NCBI RefSeq assembly: GCF_000969835.1
Contig: NZ_KQ033914.1
Location: 325,601 to 389,600, forward strand
Direction of reading: 5' to 3'
Length of the DNA stretch: 64,000 nt
DNA from: Parabacteroides goldsteinii DSM 19448 = WAL 12034
Lineage (GTDB): Bacteria > Bacteroidota > Bacteroidia > Bacteroidales > Tannerellaceae
A program made the position numbers and the translations under genes. This document shows positions 61,744-64,000 of the stretch, piece by piece. The first letter of the stretch is position 1. Every line of letters begins with the position of its first letter. Under the pieces are notes generated by a model that was given only the letters and a program-made list of their open reading frames with translations, did no database searches and was not told the DNA's origin.

Positions 61744-61776
61744 TTTGGAAGTATGGAATAAAAGTTCTTATCTTTG
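61744..61776 (+). promoter_or_regulatory. rrn promoter P2
   Basis: TTTGG (61744-61748), 20 bp, TATCTTTG (61769-61776), followed by GCATCCACGTTCG, almost the same start region as P1. Tandem promoters are expected for an rRNA operon. Confidence 0.85.
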
Positions 61777-61816
61777 CATCCACGTTCGCTAAAATAAAGC
61801 GAGTGTAACAACAAGA

Positions 61817-61825
61817 GTTCTTTGA
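61817..61825 (+). promoter_or_regulatory. BoxA-like antitermination element in the 16S leader
   Basis: GTTCTTTGA before 16S and GATCTTTGA at 63814-63822 before 23S are the boxA-like words normally found in Bacteroidetes rRNA leaders. Confidence 0.6.
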
Positions 61826-61844
61826 AAGATTTACATATCAACAA

Positions 61845-61855
61845 GTAGTACAAGT
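61845..61855 (+). other. 16S processing stem, 5' arm
   Basis: GTAGTACAAGT pairs perfectly with ACTTGTACTAC at 63501-63511, beyond the 16S 3' end. The two arms bring the ends of pre-16S together for RNase III cutting. Confidence 0.7.
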
Positions 61856-61927
61856 ATTAAAAATTAATACCGTCAAAAACTTGAAATTAATTAGGAATCC
61901 GAGCATTGGGATATAAAAACAATTTAA

Positions 61928-63456
<1,529 letters not shown>

Positions 63457-63601
63457 GGAGCGCAGAGTTCGTTATCAAGTTGACTCAGAGGTATTAGTTA
63501 ACTTGTACTACGGTTGAATATGTATAAAATATAGATCTACCGGCAATAAAGTGTCGGCAAGAGAGAAAAATGATGCTGAGGGAAACCAAGGCAAAGTTGA
63601 C

Positions 63602-63675
63602 AGTCCTATAGCTCAGTTGGTTAGAGCGCTACACTGATAATGTAGAGGTCGGCAGTTCAACTCTGCCTGGGACTA
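63602..63675 (+). tRNA. tRNA-Ile (GAT)
   Basis: This 74-nt cloverleaf has acceptor AGTCCTA paired with TGGGACT and anticodon GAT in the loop CTGATAA. It lacks an encoded CCA. It lies in the 16S-23S spacer as usual. Confidence 0.97.
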
Positions 63676-63698
63676 CAGAATCTCTAAGAGAGAATTTT

Positions 63699-63772
63699 GG
63701 GGGATTAGCTCAGCTGGCTAGAGCATCTGCCTTGCACGCAGAGGGTCAACGGTTCGAATCCGTTATTCTCCA
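63699..63772 (+). tRNA. tRNA-Ala (TGC)
   Basis: This 74-nt cloverleaf has anticodon TGC and acceptor GGGGGAT paired (with two G-T wobbles) to ATTCTCC. It is the second spacer tRNA of the rrn operon. Confidence 0.97.
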
Positions 63773-63904
63773 CAAAAAGTTACCGAGACATAGGAAACGT
63801 AAAGTAACGACAAGATCTTTGACATGATGGACAACGTAAAATAAAGTAACAAGAGCAAGCTGAAGATATATCAATCCAGGTTCACAGCGATGTGACCGGA
63901 AATA

Positions 63905-64000
63905 AGAAAGTAAGCAAGGGCAGACGGTGGATGCCTTGGCTCTCGGAGGCGACGAAGGACGTGATAAGCTGCGATAAGCTGGGGGGAGATGCAAATAATC
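63905..64000 (+). rRNA. 23S ribosomal RNA, 5' end (partial)
   Basis: It starts near AAGAAAGTAAGCAAGGGC and includes CGGTGGATGCCTTGGC, the conserved 23S start. The gene continues past the window end. Confidence 0.95.

Overview
The window is a chromosomal segment of a Bacteroidales bacterium, almost certainly a Parabacteroides. The 16S rRNA at the right end is of Parabacteroides type, and its V3 region looks closer to the goldsteinii/gordonii side of the genus than to distasonis; that species call is from memory and weak. SusC/SusD genes, promoters of the Bacteroidetes form (TTTG-N19-TAnnTTTG), DUF6261 and a Dps-like ferritin all agree with this.

Layout. (1) 1-362: 3' end of an unidentified protein with the C-terminal tail GGGSDRPEIE. 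(2) 530-10965: a small polysaccharide utilisation locus: SusC, SusD, two surface lipoproteins with discoidin-like C-termini, and a secreted GH2 glycosidase. (3) 11049-18660, minus strand: a POT-like transporter, then a tight run (DUF3298 lipoprotein, rsmG, MBL-fold hydrolase, gcvP, GHL10-like lipoprotein). (4) 18661-19610: gene-free, with a strong orphan promoter and a candidate structured RNA. (5) 19611-23345: glycine betaine ABC transporter, its last gene overlapping an SGNH hydrolase gene. (6) 23362-29321: ferritin, a DUF4153 membrane protein, an FHS sugar transporter, a lipoprotein pair of which one is broken by an in-frame TGA, and three repeat elements with inverted ends. (7) 29322-37920: an OmpA-like lipoprotein, then nitrite ammonification (nrfH, nrfA, ResB, CcsA, a porin), a Crp/Fnr regulator and an NtrC-type sigma-54 activator. 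(8) 37966-42353: CAT-like acetyltransferase, repeat-rich DNA, a DUF6261 protein ending in the same DRPEIE tail, and a PAS-type histidine kinase. (9) 42634-51443: a potassium-scavenging kdp cluster behind a near-consensus sigma-54 promoter, with a 33-residue extra ORF, kdpF, kdpA, kdpB, kdpC, an outer membrane protein, a KdpD lacking its kinase half, and a separate HAMP-PAS histidine kinase. No KdpE is present. (10) 51473-55058: lysC, mscL, hcp. (11) 55059-57136: an intergenic region loaded with repeats and an IS110-family element, separating hcp from a second Crp/Fnr regulator. (12) 57958-61394: an orphan binding-domain protein, Dps-like ferritin, FucO-like dehydrogenase, pirin. (13) 61640-64000: an rrn operon with tandem promoters, 16S, tRNA-Ile, tRNA-Ala and the start of 23S.

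How the parts fit. The genes suggest gut-anaerobe housekeeping: glycan use, nitrite/hydroxylamine/NO handling, iron storage, and osmotic and potassium homeostasis. The two most informative regulatory readings are (a) a sigma-54 promoter in front of kdp together with an NtrC-type regulator and a split KdpD, instead of the classical KdpD/KdpE pair, and (b) the same TGTA-N8-TACA palindrome placed exactly 33 bp upstream of a -7 box in front of both nrfHA and hcp, which would put both under one Crp/Fnr-type activator.
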